Shown piece after piece: positions 1 to 8,379 of a DNA stretch of 44,147 nt; positions within the stretch are counted from its first letter, which is position 1, and each line of letters begins with the position of its first letter. This stretch comes from CAYYJM01 sp964471755 (GTDB taxonomy: Bacteria; Planctomycetota; Planctomycetia; Gemmatales; Gemmataceae), in NCBI GenBank assembly GCA_964471755.1, contig CAYYJM010000016.1:1-44147 (forward strand), in the 5' to 3' direction. A program made the translations under genes and the position numbers. Below the pieces are notes generated by a model. That model saw nothing but the letters and a program-made list of their open reading frames with translations. It was not told the origin of the DNA and made no database searches.

Positions 1-93
1 GGCATAGCGGACGAATCATTCCGATGGGATGCCACCACGCGACACGCCACGACGCTCCCGGCTCGCTGAAGACCGGTCGGATGAGAAACACCC

Positions 94-1548
94 TCACGGA
101 TTCCGTCCGCCGGCCGGTCCTGACGGCTGCCGACGCTGGTCCGGGTTCCACAGACCAATGGTGAGGGGCTCCGATTGGTGTCGATGGAACTCCGTCCCCT
201 CGATCTCGGTCGGCGATTCGATGCGTAACCCGTCCGGCCGCACTGTCAGTCGCAGGGGCTGGTTCCAGGCGTTACGCGGGACCGCCGGTAGGTACGCCGG
301 GACGAATTCCTCCAGCGTTCGCGGCCAGCGCTGCTTCTCGCGGCGAAAACGCTCGCAGGCCAGTGCCGTCCCGGCCAGGGTCAGCCGAGTCTGATCCTCC
401 AGGAGGTCCTGACTGCATCGTTTGAGTAAATCCCGGACACGTCCGCTCAACTGGATCGACAGTTCCTGCGGCCATGCCTCCCAACGCTGTCGATTCAGGC
501 GGTCCCACTCGGGAAGTTGCTCGTCGATCGGCCGTTGGGTGATGGCCTCCGCTTGCTGAAAAGCGCGGAGTGTCTGGACCTCCTCGGCCGGGAGCAAGAA
601 CGACTGGTGGTGCGCCAGCATCCGCACCAGAAGCCAGTTCTCCGGCATCCCCCGCTGGAGGTGGACCGCCAGGGACCGCTGGCCTGTACGAAGGTCCTCC
701 AGAAATCGGAACCACTGAGCCCGCTCGCCGCGCACCATCGCACCGGCGAATTCCTCACGCCGTTCGGCCTCCAGTAGTGTCTGAAGACCGAGCAGAGTCG
801 CCGCGTCCGGCTGCGTCATGGCGAGCAATCGTTCCACGCTCGTGACGGTCTGCCTGCGGATCGAGATGCGAACCCGAAAGCCGCGGTAGTTCGGATCGTC
901 GCGGTGGGCCGCCCCCATGCGGAGCATCGCCCGGAGGCACCGCCCGGCGATCTCGACCTGGTCCTCGTTGACCGCTGCCTCGAAGACCCAACGCAAGATC
1001 GCGGCGGATGCCGCGCTCACCGGCACACCGTCCGGCCAATCGCCGAGACGGCCGCCGATGTCGAGGTTCTCCCACAGGGATTCTGGCAGGTAATCGCTCC
1101 TGCGATCCTGCATCACAGCAACCAGATCGAGACACGCCGCGATCGCGCCCGGTCGCCGCTGGAGCCAGGCGATGCTGTTGTCAGGCAGAAGTCGATTGGG
1201 GGCGTTCGCGTCGGCCCAGGCCGGCTCGTCCGCCATCTGGTTCCGCGGCAACAGGACGGCACCCGCCTCGTAGACTGCATCGATCACCGGCCAGGAATCC
1301 AGACCCGGCGGCACTGGCTTCCGCGCGGCCAGGATCTCGTCCCAGCGCCAGCCTGGCGAGGCGGCGTCGGTCTCCTCGATGGCACGAGTCAACTCGGCTC
1401 GTCCCTGGGCCGCGACGATCTCCATCCACACTCGGTAGGTCACATAGACCGCAAGGAGGACGCAGGTCAGGACGAGTACGCTCCAGCGAATCCAGCCCCA
1501 CACTCGCCGGGCTCGACTCGGCTCAACCATGGCGGGTGCCGTGGACAT
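94..1548 (-). CDS. Membrane-anchored hypothetical protein (planctomycete type)
   Basis: A 484-residue protein whose function I do not recognise. The N-terminal ~20 residues are basic and are followed by one hydrophobic helix (about residues 20-43), so it is probably a single-pass protein with a large C-terminal domain outside the cytoplasm. Near residues 390-455 it has the pattern ALACERFRREKQRWPRTLEE, then LPAVPRNAW and a short beta-rich end. That arrangement recurs at the C-terminus of many planctomycete hypothetical proteins and looks faintly like a pseudopilin tail. The ATG at 1548 is supported by GGGAGG eight bases upstream. The gene follows the DUF1501 gene on the same strand after a 48-bp gap, so the two may be cotranscribed. 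High confidence that it is a gene; no functional call. Confidence 0.8.
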   Translation of the reverse strand: MSTAPAMVEPSRARRVWGWIRWSVLVLTCVLLAVYVTYRVWMEIVAAQGRAELTRAIEETDAASPGWRWDEILAARKPVPPGLDSWPVIDAVYEAGAVLLPRNQMADEPAWADANAPNRLLPDNSIAWLQRRPGAIAACLDLVAVMQDRRSDYLPESLWENLDIGGRLGDWPDGVPVSAASAAILRWVFEAAVNEDQVEIAGRCLRAMLRMGAAHRDDPNYRGFRVRISIRRQTVTSVERLLAMTQPDAATLLGLQTLLEAERREEFAGAMVRGERAQWFRFLEDLRTGQRSLAVHLQRGMPENWLLVRMLAHHQSFLLPAEEVQTLRAFQQAEAITQRPIDEQLPEWDRLNRQRWEAWPQELSIQLSGRVRDLLKRCSQDLLEDQTRLTLAGTALACERFRREKQRWPRTLEEFVPAYLPAVPRNAWNQPLRLTVRPDGLRIESPTEIEGTEFHRHQSEPLTIGLWNPDQRRQPSGPAGGRNP

Positions 1549-1596
1549 CTGCTGCCTCCCTGGCCCTGTGGATTTGTCGCCCGCACTCCGGGATAG

Positions 1597-3036
1597 TTAC
1601 GCCACGATCCCCTCGACGACCTGGCCATGCACGTCCGTCAGCCGGTACTGTCGGCCCTGATAGCGGAACGTCAGCCGCTTGTGGTCGATGCCGAGCAGGT
1701 GCAGCAGCGTCGCCTGGTGGTCGTGAACGTGAACCGGGTCCTTCGTGATGTTCCAGGCGAACTCGTCCGTCTCGCCGTGGACGTGGCCTCCCTTGACGCC
1801 GCCACCGGCCAGCCACAGCGCGAACGCCCGGCCGAAATGATCACGACCGTTCGGTTTCTCCGCCGGCCCCTGACCGAATGGCGTCCGGCCAAACTCGCCG
1901 CCCCAGACGACCAGCGTATCCTTGAGCAGGCCGCGTTGCTTGAGATCCTTCACCAGCGCCGCCGACGGCTGGTCGGTGTCCTTGCACTGCACCTCCAACT
2001 GCGTGAACAGGTTGCTGTGCTGGTCCCAGCCGCTGTGCATGAGCTGAACGCACCGTACGCCCCGCTCGACGAGCCTCCGAGCGATCAGGCAGTGCCGGGC
2101 GAACGTGCCCGGCTCATGGACCTGTGGACCGTACATGTCGAGAACGTGCTTCGGCTCGTCCTTGAAGTCGAGCAGGCCCGGCACGCTCGTCTGCATCTTG
2201 AACGCCATCTCGTACTGAGCGATGCGCGTGTCCGTTTCCGGATCGCCGTACGCTTCGAGGTGCTGCCGGTTCAGTTCCTGGATGCCGTCGAGAAGCTGCC
2301 GACGCGAGGCACGATCGACGCCGGCGGGGTTGCCGAGGTACGGCACCGGATCGCCGGCCGCCTGGAAGCGGACACCCTGATACTTGCTCGCCAGGAAGCC
2401 GCTGCCCCAGTAATAGTCGTAGAAGAGCTGGCCGCACGTCCGGCCCCGGTCCGACGAGGTCATGACGACGAACGCCGGCAGGTCGCGGGCCTCGCTACCC
2501 AGGCCGTAGGCGAGCCAGGCCCCGAGGCTGGGCCGGCCGGGCACCTGCGAGCCGGTCAAGAAAAACGTCACGCCGGGAGCGTGGTTGACCGCCTCGGTGT
2601 GCAGCGAGCGGACGAGACAGACATCGTCGATGATCTCGCCGAGATGTGGCAGCATCGTGCTGATCTCGATGCCACTCTGGCCGCACTTCTTGAACGGCTT
2701 GATGGCCGGCTGAATGGGCCACTTCTTGTAGCCGGCCGTCATGGTCGAGAGACGTGTCTTGCCGCGAACGCTCTCGGGCAGGTCTTGAAGTGCCATCTTG
2801 ACCATGGTCGGCTTCGGGTCGAACAGATCGAGGTGCGACGGCGCGCCGCCCTGCCAGAGATAGATGACGTGCTTCGCCTTGCCGGCGACGTGTGGCAGAC
2901 CGGGCAGCGCCTGGGCCGCGAGGCCCTCGTCGCCGAGGAGCGCGGCGAGGGCGGCGACGCCGGCTCCGGTGGCCGCCCGGCCGAAGAACTGCCGACGGGT
3001 GACGCGCTCGTGGTTGGTTCGCAGCAGGTGGTGCAT
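1597..3036 (-). CDS. DUF1501 family protein with Tat leader
   Basis: A 479-residue DUF1501 protein of the alkaline-phosphatase/sulfatase-like fold common in planctomycetes; its biochemical role is not established. The leader contains TRRQFFGRAA followed by an alanine-rich hydrophobic stretch, as expected for Tat export. Family motifs visible include YLWQGGAPSHLDLFDPKP near the start of the domain, WDQHSN in the middle, and WGGEFGRTPFGQ plus GRDHFGRAFALWLAGGG towards the end. I start at the ATG at 3036 because GGAGAG lies 7 nt upstream; the GTG at 3063 would add nine residues and lacks such a site. It lies downstream of the DUF1549/DUF1553 gene on the same strand, the usual pairing for these families, although a large hairpin (3107-3182) separates them. 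Confidence 0.92.
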   Translation of the reverse strand: MHHLLRTNHERVTRRQFFGRAATGAGVAALAALLGDEGLAAQALPGLPHVAGKAKHVIYLWQGGAPSHLDLFDPKPTMVKMALQDLPESVRGKTRLSTMTAGYKKWPIQPAIKPFKKCGQSGIEISTMLPHLGEIIDDVCLVRSLHTEAVNHAPGVTFFLTGSQVPGRPSLGAWLAYGLGSEARDLPAFVVMTSSDRGRTCGQLFYDYYWGSGFLASKYQGVRFQAAGDPVPYLGNPAGVDRASRRQLLDGIQELNRQHLEAYGDPETDTRIAQYEMAFKMQTSVPGLLDFKDEPKHVLDMYGPQVHEPGTFARHCLIARRLVERGVRCVQLMHSGWDQHSNLFTQLEVQCKDTDQPSAALVKDLKQRGLLKDTLVVWGGEFGRTPFGQGPAEKPNGRDHFGRAFALWLAGGGVKGGHVHGETDEFAWNITKDPVHVHDHQATLLHLLGIDHKRLTFRYQGRQYRLTDVHGQVVEGIVA

Positions 3037-3106
3037 GATCGTCTCTCTCCGACAGGTATTCACCTCGGAAGCCTGGGCGTTATTACCTCGGCGCGAAAGG
3101 AACGCC

Positions 3107-3182
3107 AGGCGAGCGGCGCGGCGTCAGCCCGCCGGTGACTTTCCCGCGAAGAACCGGCGGGCTAACGCCGCGCCGCTCGCCT
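3107..3182. repeat. Large inverted repeat (palindromic element 1)
   Basis: Two 30-base arms (3107-3136 and 3153-3182) are reverse complements with a single mismatch, separated by 16 bases. The arms contain GGCGAGCGGCG at the outer end and GCGTCAGCCC / GGGCTAACGC nearer the loop. The element lies between the DUF1549/DUF1553 gene and the DUF1501 gene. There is no T-tract, so it is not a typical intrinsic terminator. It shares its core with the element at 5621-5699. Confidence 0.85.
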
Positions 3183-3200
3183 TTCAGACCGGGCAATCAC

Positions 3201-5552
3201 TCACTCCCGCGTCAGTGCCTCATCCAGGTTGAACAGCGCCAGGCAGACCGCCGCCCAGGCCGCGTGTTCGACGGCGTCGAGCTTCGCATCGCGCGGCGAC
3301 TCGCCCACGGCCAGCGACTTCGCCGCGCTCGCCGGGTCCTTCGCGAAGTGGCCGCGCTGCTGAGCGAGCATCCGCTTCAGCACGGTCAACTCGCGCTCGC
3401 TCGGTTTGCGTGTCAACACCAGGCGGAACGCCTGCGTCAGCCGGTCGTCCGTGCCAGCGGCCTGCTTCAGCACCCGCTCGGCCAGCATCCGCGACGCCTC
3501 GACCCAGGTCGGATCGTTCAGCGTCGTCAGGGCGTGCAGCGGCGTGTTGGTGACGTTCATTCGCACCCGGCACGTCTGCCGACTCGACGCATCGAACATG
3601 TTCGCCGGGCCGACCGTTCGCCGCCAGAACGTGTACAGGCTGCGTCGATACAGGTCCGCCCCATGTGAGGCCGGGTAGGTGAAGTCGCGCTCCTTCGTGA
3701 TCGCCAGCGGAGCCCAGATTCCCTCCGGCTGATACGGGTAGACCGGCTTGCCACCGAGGCGGTCGTCGAGCAGGCCACTCGCTGACAGGGCGACGTCACG
3801 CAGCACCATCGCCGGCAGACGGACACGCGGAAAGCGGCCCAGCAGTCGATTCTCGGGGTCGGCGGCGAGTTGCTCCGGCGTCGTCCGCGATGACTGCCGG
3901 TAGGTCGCGCTGGTGACGATCAGCCGATGCAGTTGCTTGACGTTCCAGCCCGATTCGCGGAACTCGACGGCGAGCCAGTCGAGCAGGTCGCGATGAATCG
4001 GCACCACGCTCTGGACGCCGAAGTCCTCGCTCGTGCGGACCAGGCCGACGCCGAAGAACGTCTGCCAGTGACGATTGACTGCCACCCGCGCGGTGAGCGG
4101 GTTCTCCGGAGCGACGAGCCAGCGTGCCAGGCCGAGTCGGTTCCGCGGTGCGTCCTTCGGCAGCGGCGGCAGAAAGGCCGGCGTCGCGAACGTCACCTGC
4201 TCCTTCGGCTTGAGGTATTCGCCGCGATCCAGGATGTGCGTCTCGCGTGGCCGATCGTTCACCATGACCATGACGAGCGGGTAGTCGTCCTTGAGCGTGG
4301 CGACGGCGGCCTCGGCCTTCTTGATCTCACTGCCGAGATCACCGGCGACCTTCTGCGAGACGGCCGGGGCCAGCCGTTTGAGATCGTCGGCGACCTTCTT
4401 CAGATCGGCGACCTTCTTCTCGCAGGCGGCCAGGTCGGCCTTCATTGCCGGCGAGGCGGCATCGATGAAAGGCGGCGACACCCGCACCCGCGACGACTGT
4501 CGGCCCGCGACACCATTCTCGCTCAGGTTGTTGAACCCGGCCAGCAGACTGTAGTAGTCACGCTGCGTCATCGGGTCGTACTTGTGGTCGTGGCACTGAC
4601 AGCACGCCATCGTCAGACCGAGCCAGGTCGTCGCCGTCGTGTCCACGCGGTCGAACAGGATGTTGAAACGCTGCTCCTCAGGGATCGCTCCGCCTTCGCC
4701 GTTGACGAGGTGGTTGCGATTGAAGGCCGTCGCGATCTTCTGCTCCAGCGTCGGATTCGGCAGCAGATCGCCGGCCAGCTGTTCGATCGTGAATCGATCG
4801 AACGGCATGTTCGCGTTCAGAGCCCGAACGACCCAGTCGCGCCAGACCCATTGGAACGTGTCGCCGTCCTGCTGAAAGCCGTTGCTGTCGGCGTAGCGTG
4901 CGGCGTCGAGCCAGGGCAGGGCCATCCGTTCGCCGTAGTGCGGCGAAGCGAGCAGGCGATCGACGAGCTTCTCGTACGCTTCCGGCGCGGGATCGGCGAG
5001 GAAGGCGTCCACCTCGGCCGGCGTCGGTGGCAGGCCGATCAGGTCGAGCGTCACCCGCCGGATGAGCGTGACGCGATCCGCCTCGGGCGACGGGGTCAGG
5101 CCCTTTTCGGCCAGGCGAGCGGCGACGAAGCGGTCGAGCGAATTTCGGCCCCGGGTTCCGCCGGGAATCCTCGGCCGGACGGGGGCGACGAAGGCCCAGT
5201 GGTCCTCGAACGTTGCTCCCTCGGCGACCCAGCGGCGGAGCGTTTCCTTCTGCTGGGCGGTCAGGTGGCGGTTCGATTTGACCGGCGGCATCTGTCGGCC
5301 CTTCTCCCGGGAGAAGATGCGCCGCACGAGTTCGCTCTCGTCCGGTTTCCCGGCGACGAGGACGCCCTCGGCCTTCTGGCCGTCACGGGTGTCGAGACGC
5401 AGATCGCCCTTGCGCTGGTTGGGATCCTGGCCGTGGCAGAAGAAGCAGTTCTCGGCCAGGATCGGTCGGACGTCGCGGCCGTAGGAAATCGGCGCGGCGG
5501 CCAGGGAGGAGGGAAGGCCCACGAGACCGAGGAGGAGAAACAAGCGCGGCAT
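3201..5552 (-). CDS. Planctomycete cytochrome (PSCyt1) / DUF1549 / DUF1553 protein
   Basis: A 783-residue exported protein of the type abundant in planctomycetes. A short hydrophobic signal peptide (about residues 1-20) precedes a cytochrome-like PSCyt1 domain with a CxxCH haem motif (C36-C39-H40), followed by DGQKAEG and GKPDESELVRRI. DUF1549 covers roughly residues 138-345 (DLIGLPPTP at about 170-178) and carries a second CxxCH (C317-C320-H321). DUF1553 covers roughly 475-760 (LARWLVAPENPLTARVAVNR). The function is unproven; genomic pairing with DUF1501 genes suggests the two act together at the cell surface or in the periplasm, possibly in polymer degradation. The ATG at 5552 has GGAG about 10 nt upstream. 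A promoter candidate lies at 5735-5763, giving a leader that contains the palindrome at 5621-5699. Confidence 0.93.
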   Translation of the reverse strand: MPRLFLLLGLVGLPSSLAAAPISYGRDVRPILAENCFFCHGQDPNQRKGDLRLDTRDGQKAEGVLVAGKPDESELVRRIFSREKGRQMPPVKSNRHLTAQQKETLRRWVAEGATFEDHWAFVAPVRPRIPGGTRGRNSLDRFVAARLAEKGLTPSPEADRVTLIRRVTLDLIGLPPTPAEVDAFLADPAPEAYEKLVDRLLASPHYGERMALPWLDAARYADSNGFQQDGDTFQWVWRDWVVRALNANMPFDRFTIEQLAGDLLPNPTLEQKIATAFNRNHLVNGEGGAIPEEQRFNILFDRVDTTATTWLGLTMACCQCHDHKYDPMTQRDYYSLLAGFNNLSENGVAGRQSSRVRVSPPFIDAASPAMKADLAACEKKVADLKKVADDLKRLAPAVSQKVAGDLGSEIKKAEAAVATLKDDYPLVMVMVNDRPRETHILDRGEYLKPKEQVTFATPAFLPPLPKDAPRNRLGLARWLVAPENPLTARVAVNRHWQTFFGVGLVRTSEDFGVQSVVPIHRDLLDWLAVEFRESGWNVKQLHRLIVTSATYRQSSRTTPEQLAADPENRLLGRFPRVRLPAMVLRDVALSASGLLDDRLGGKPVYPYQPEGIWAPLAITKERDFTYPASHGADLYRRSLYTFWRRTVGPANMFDASSRQTCRVRMNVTNTPLHALTTLNDPTWVEASRMLAERVLKQAAGTDDRLTQAFRLVLTRKPSERELTVLKRMLAQQRGHFAKDPASAAKSLAVGESPRDAKLDAVEHAAWAAVCLALFNLDEALTRE

Positions 5553-5620
5553 GGGATGCGACTCCGGCAGGTGGGGTTCTTCTGTGACAGGAGCCCGGCG
5601 CAGGTGTCCGTTTTCGTTCC

Positions 5621-5699
5621 TGGCGAGCGTGGGGCGTCAGCCCCATGACTCTTCTCTGCGGAGGAAGACACTCATGGGTCTGACGCCCCACGCTCGCCA
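5621..5699. repeat. Large inverted repeat (palindromic element 2)
   Basis: Arms 5621-5648 and 5672-5699 (28 bases each) are reverse complements with one mismatch around a 23-base loop. The outer end reads GGCGAGCG and the inner part GCGTCAGCCC, matching element 1. It lies between two divergent genes (5552 minus and 5857 plus), inside the probable 5' leader of the minus-strand gene. The whole interval 5553-5856 holds this element, a half copy (5745-5774) and two divergent promoter candidates. Confidence 0.85.
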
Positions 5700-5734
5700 A
5701 AACAGATCGTGTCGCCGAGAGCGTGTATGAGAGG

Positions 5735-5763
5735 AGTATACCCCAGGCGAGCATGAGGCGTAA
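5735..5763 (-). promoter_or_regulatory. Candidate sigma70-type promoter for the 5552 gene
   Basis: On the minus strand TTACGC (5763-5758) and TATACT (5740-5735) are separated by 17 bp. The predicted start near 5727 would give a leader of about 175 nt carrying palindromic element 2. The -35 hexamer lies inside the half element at 5745-5774. This is a pattern match only. Confidence 0.4.
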
Positions 5764-5774
5764 GCCCCCATGAG
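5745..5774 (+). repeat. Half copy of the palindromic element
   Basis: The 30 bases resemble one arm of elements 1 and 2, starting AGGCGAGC, continuing GGCGTAAGCCCC and ending CATGAG, but no second arm follows. It contains an ATG at 5770 that opens a longer frame into the next gene; I regard that ATG as part of the repeat rather than a true start. Confidence 0.6.
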
Positions 5775-5786
5775 CAAGTCCACCCT

Positions 5787-5814
5787 TTGCTTCCCGGCTC
5801 GAGCAGGGTACACT
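5787..5814 (+). promoter_or_regulatory. Candidate promoter for the 5857 operon
   Basis: TTGCTT (5787-5792) and TACACT (5809-5814) are spaced 16 bp apart. Transcription would start near 5821, downstream of the ATG at 5770 and 36 nt before the ATG at 5857, which supports 5857 as the true start. Confidence 0.4.
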
Positions 5815-5856
5815 AATAATACCTACCGACTTCCCTCTGGCTCGGTTCCTACCGCC

Positions 5857-8298
5857 ATGATTCGATACCTTGCACCTCTGGCTCTGCTCGTCCTGCTCGC
5901 TCCGGGCATTGCCCGGGCCGGGACGTTGACGATCGCACCCGGTAGCGTCCTGCTTCAGGGCAAGGACGCACGCCAGCGCTTGCTCATCACCGAAACCCTC
6001 GCTGGTCGGGCCGTGGATCGGTCCCGGTCGGCGACCTACGCGGTCGAAGGGGCTGCCGTGGCCGTCGTCTCGGCTGATGGCGTCGTCACAGCGACCGCCG
6101 ACGGCGAGGCCGTCATCGTCGCCCGATTCGGTGAACAAACCGCTCGCGTTCCGGTGCGCGTGCGCGGCAGCCAGCAACTCCCGGCCGTGACGTTCGAGCG
6201 CGACATCCAGCCGATCCTCGCCCGCTACGGCTGCAACTCCGGCCCGTGCCACGGCAAGGCGAGGGGCCAGAATGGCTTCGCCCTCTCGCTGCTCGGCTAC
6301 GATTCCGACTTCGACTTCGCCGCCCTGACCCAGGAGGGCCGCGGCCGACGCATCTACCGGCCGGCTCCCGAACACAGCCTCATCCTGCGCAAGGCGGCCG
6401 GCCTCGTCCCCCACGGCGGCGGCAAACGGACCGCAGAGGACGGACCCGCCTACGCACGACTGCGACACTGGATCGAGACCGGCTGCCAGCGGACACCGGC
6501 CACCACGCCGAAACTGGTCCGCATCAGCATCGAGCCCGGCGAATGCACCCTCGCTCCGAAGACCGAACAGCAACTGCTCGTGACGGCTCATTACAGCGAC
6601 GACAGCACCGAGGACGTCACCCACCTGGCCACCTACCAGTCCAACGAGAGCCCCCTGGCTGCGGTCGATGCCAACGGTCTCATCCGAACCGGGCCGCTAC
6701 CGGGCGAAACCGCGATCATGGTCCGCTACCAGGAGAAGTTCGCCGTCTGCAACGTGCTGCTGCCGCTGGCCGGCAGCGTGCCGACGACCGTCTACGAGAA
6801 ACTGCCCCGAACCAACTTCATCGACGGCCACGTCTGGACGAAGTTGCAACAACTCGGCATCACGCCGTCGGTGTCCGCGTCCGAGGCGACGTTCCACCGC
6901 CGCGTTTACCTCGACCTCATCGGCCGACTGCCGACGCCGGAGGAGACGCGAGCCTTCCTGGCCGATACCCGACCGCTCGCCGAGAAGAAGGCGGCCCTCA
7001 TCGATCGGCTGCTGACCCGACCGGAGTACGCCGATTTCTGGGCGAACAAGTGGGCCGACCTCCTGCGGCCGAATCCATATCGCGTCGGTATCAAGGCCGT
7101 CTTCAACCTCGACGCCTGGCTGCGCGACAGCTTCCGCAAGAACAAGCCGTACGACGTCTTCGTTCGCGAATTGCTCACCGCTCAGGGCAGCACCTTCCGC
7201 AACGGGGCGACGGTCCTGTTCCGCGATCGACGTGAGCCGGCCGAGATCACGACGATGGTCAGCCAGCTGTTCCTCGGCATCCGGCTCGACTGCGCCCGTT
7301 GCCACCACCATCCGTTCGAGGTCTGGAGCCAGGACGACTTCTTCAGCCTGTCGGCCTACTTCGCCCGGATCGGTCGAAAGGGGACCGGCCTGTCACCGCC
7401 CATCTCCGGCGGCGAGGAGATGATCACCCTGGCCGCGACCGGCACGGTCAAGCATCCGCTCACCGGCCAGGTGCTGCCGCCTCGACCACTGTTCGGCAAG
7501 GCGGAAGTGAAGGCTGAGGACGATCCGCGCGAGGTGTTCGCCGCCTGGGTCACCTCGCCGGACAACCCGTACTTCGCGAAAGTGATCGTCAACCGCGTCT
7601 GGGCCGACCTGATGGGCCGCGGCATGGTCGATCCCGTGGACGATCTGCGCGCGACGAATCCGCCGAGTAACGGGCCGCTGCTCGACGCCCTGGCCGATGA
7701 CTTCCGCAAGCACGGCTACGATCTCAAGCACCTGCTGCGGCAGATCGCCACGTCGCATGTCTACGGCCTGTCATCGCTGCCCGGCGATCGGAACGTGAGC
7801 GACACGCGCAACTACTCCCGGCACTATCGCCAGCGGCTGCGGGCCGAGGTGCTGCTCGACGCAGTCAGCGACATTACCGGCGTGCCCGAGTCGTTTTCCG
7901 CCATGCCGCCGGGCTCGCGAGCCATGGAACTCTGGACGGCCCGGGCGCAGTCGATTTTCCTGGACAGTTTCGGCCGACCGGACCCGAACCAGGACCCGCC
8001 CTGCGAACGGATGCCCGACACGACCGTCGTGCAGGCCCTGCACCTGATGAATTCGCCGAACCTGCATCGCAAGGTGACGGCCAGCGACGGCCGGGTGGCG
8101 AAACTGACGGCCGGCAAACTCTCGAACGCGGAGATCGTCGAGGAATTGTACCTGCTGGCGTACTGTCGGAAGCCGACCACCGAGGAGGCGAAGGCGTGCC
8201 TGCGCTGGTTCGATCGGCCCGGAACAAAACGACGCGAGGCGGCCGAGGATCTACTCTGGGTGCTGATCAACACGCCGGAGTTTGTGTTCAACGATTGA
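5857..8298 (+). CDS. Ig-like / cytochrome-like / DUF1549 / DUF1553 protein
   Basis: An 813-residue exported protein. The signal peptide MIRYLAPLALLVLLAPG runs to about residue 21. A BIG2-like Ig domain follows (VSADGVVTATADGEAVIVA), then a cytochrome-like segment with CNSGPCHG, a CX4CH spacing instead of CXXCH. A second BIG2-like domain, DUF1549 (YLDLIGRLPTPEE; CARCHHHPFEVW with a CXXCH) and DUF1553 (NRVWADLMGRGMVDPVDD) complete it. I start at 5857 because this gives a clean signal peptide just after a promoter candidate; the frame is open upstream to an ATG at 5770, which lies in a repeat. No strong ribosome binding site is visible. It heads an operon with the DUF1501 gene and the PPC-domain gene. 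Substrate and reaction are unknown. Confidence 0.92.
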   Translation: MIRYLAPLALLVLLAPGIARAGTLTIAPGSVLLQGKDARQRLLITETLAGRAVDRSRSATYAVEGAAVAVVSADGVVTATADGEAVIVARFGEQTARVPVRVRGSQQLPAVTFERDIQPILARYGCNSGPCHGKARGQNGFALSLLGYDSDFDFAALTQEGRGRRIYRPAPEHSLILRKAAGLVPHGGGKRTAEDGPAYARLRHWIETGCQRTPATTPKLVRISIEPGECTLAPKTEQQLLVTAHYSDDSTEDVTHLATYQSNESPLAAVDANGLIRTGPLPGETAIMVRYQEKFAVCNVLLPLAGSVPTTVYEKLPRTNFIDGHVWTKLQQLGITPSVSASEATFHRRVYLDLIGRLPTPEETRAFLADTRPLAEKKAALIDRLLTRPEYADFWANKWADLLRPNPYRVGIKAVFNLDAWLRDSFRKNKPYDVFVRELLTAQGSTFRNGATVLFRDRREPAEITTMVSQLFLGIRLDCARCHHHPFEVWSQDDFFSLSAYFARIGRKGTGLSPPISGGEEMITLAATGTVKHPLTGQVLPPRPLFGKAEVKAEDDPREVFAAWVTSPDNPYFAKVIVNRVWADLMGRGMVDPVDDLRATNPPSNGPLLDALADDFRKHGYDLKHLLRQIATSHVYGLSSLPGDRNVSDTRNYSRHYRQRLRAEVLLDAVSDITGVPESFSAMPPGSRAMELWTARAQSIFLDSFGRPDPNQDPPCERMPDTTVVQALHLMNSPNLHRKVTASDGRVAKLTAGKLSNAEIVEELYLLAYCRKPTTEEAKACLRWFDRPGTKRREAAEDLLWVLINTPEFVFND

Positions 8299-8300
8299 CT

Positions 8301-8362
8301 CATTTAGCCGCCGGCTTGCCGGCGGTCTTCTCAGGCACCGCCGGCAAGCCGGCGGCTAAATG
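8301..8362. repeat. Perfect 26-bp inverted repeat in an operon gap
   Basis: Arms 8301-8326 and 8337-8362 are perfect reverse complements around a 10-base loop. Each arm itself contains the internal palindrome GCCGGCTTGCCGGC with its complement. It fills the 81-bp gap between the DUF1553 and DUF1501 genes and has no T-tract. It may be a dispersed palindromic element or an mRNA-stabilising or attenuating hairpin. Confidence 0.85.
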
Positions 8363-8379
8363 AAGACGGAGAACGACTC

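Noticed and set aside
3927..5648. A 573-codon open frame on the plus strand opposite the cytochrome/DUF1553 gene
   Set aside because: It is an antisense shadow typical of GC-rich DNA. The minus-strand protein has clear domains; this frame has none and is rich in Arg, Glu and Val.
5770..5856. An N-terminal extension of the 5857 gene starting at ATG 5770
   Set aside because: The ATG lies in a palindromic half element and upstream of the promoter candidate; the extension delays the signal peptide by 29 residues.
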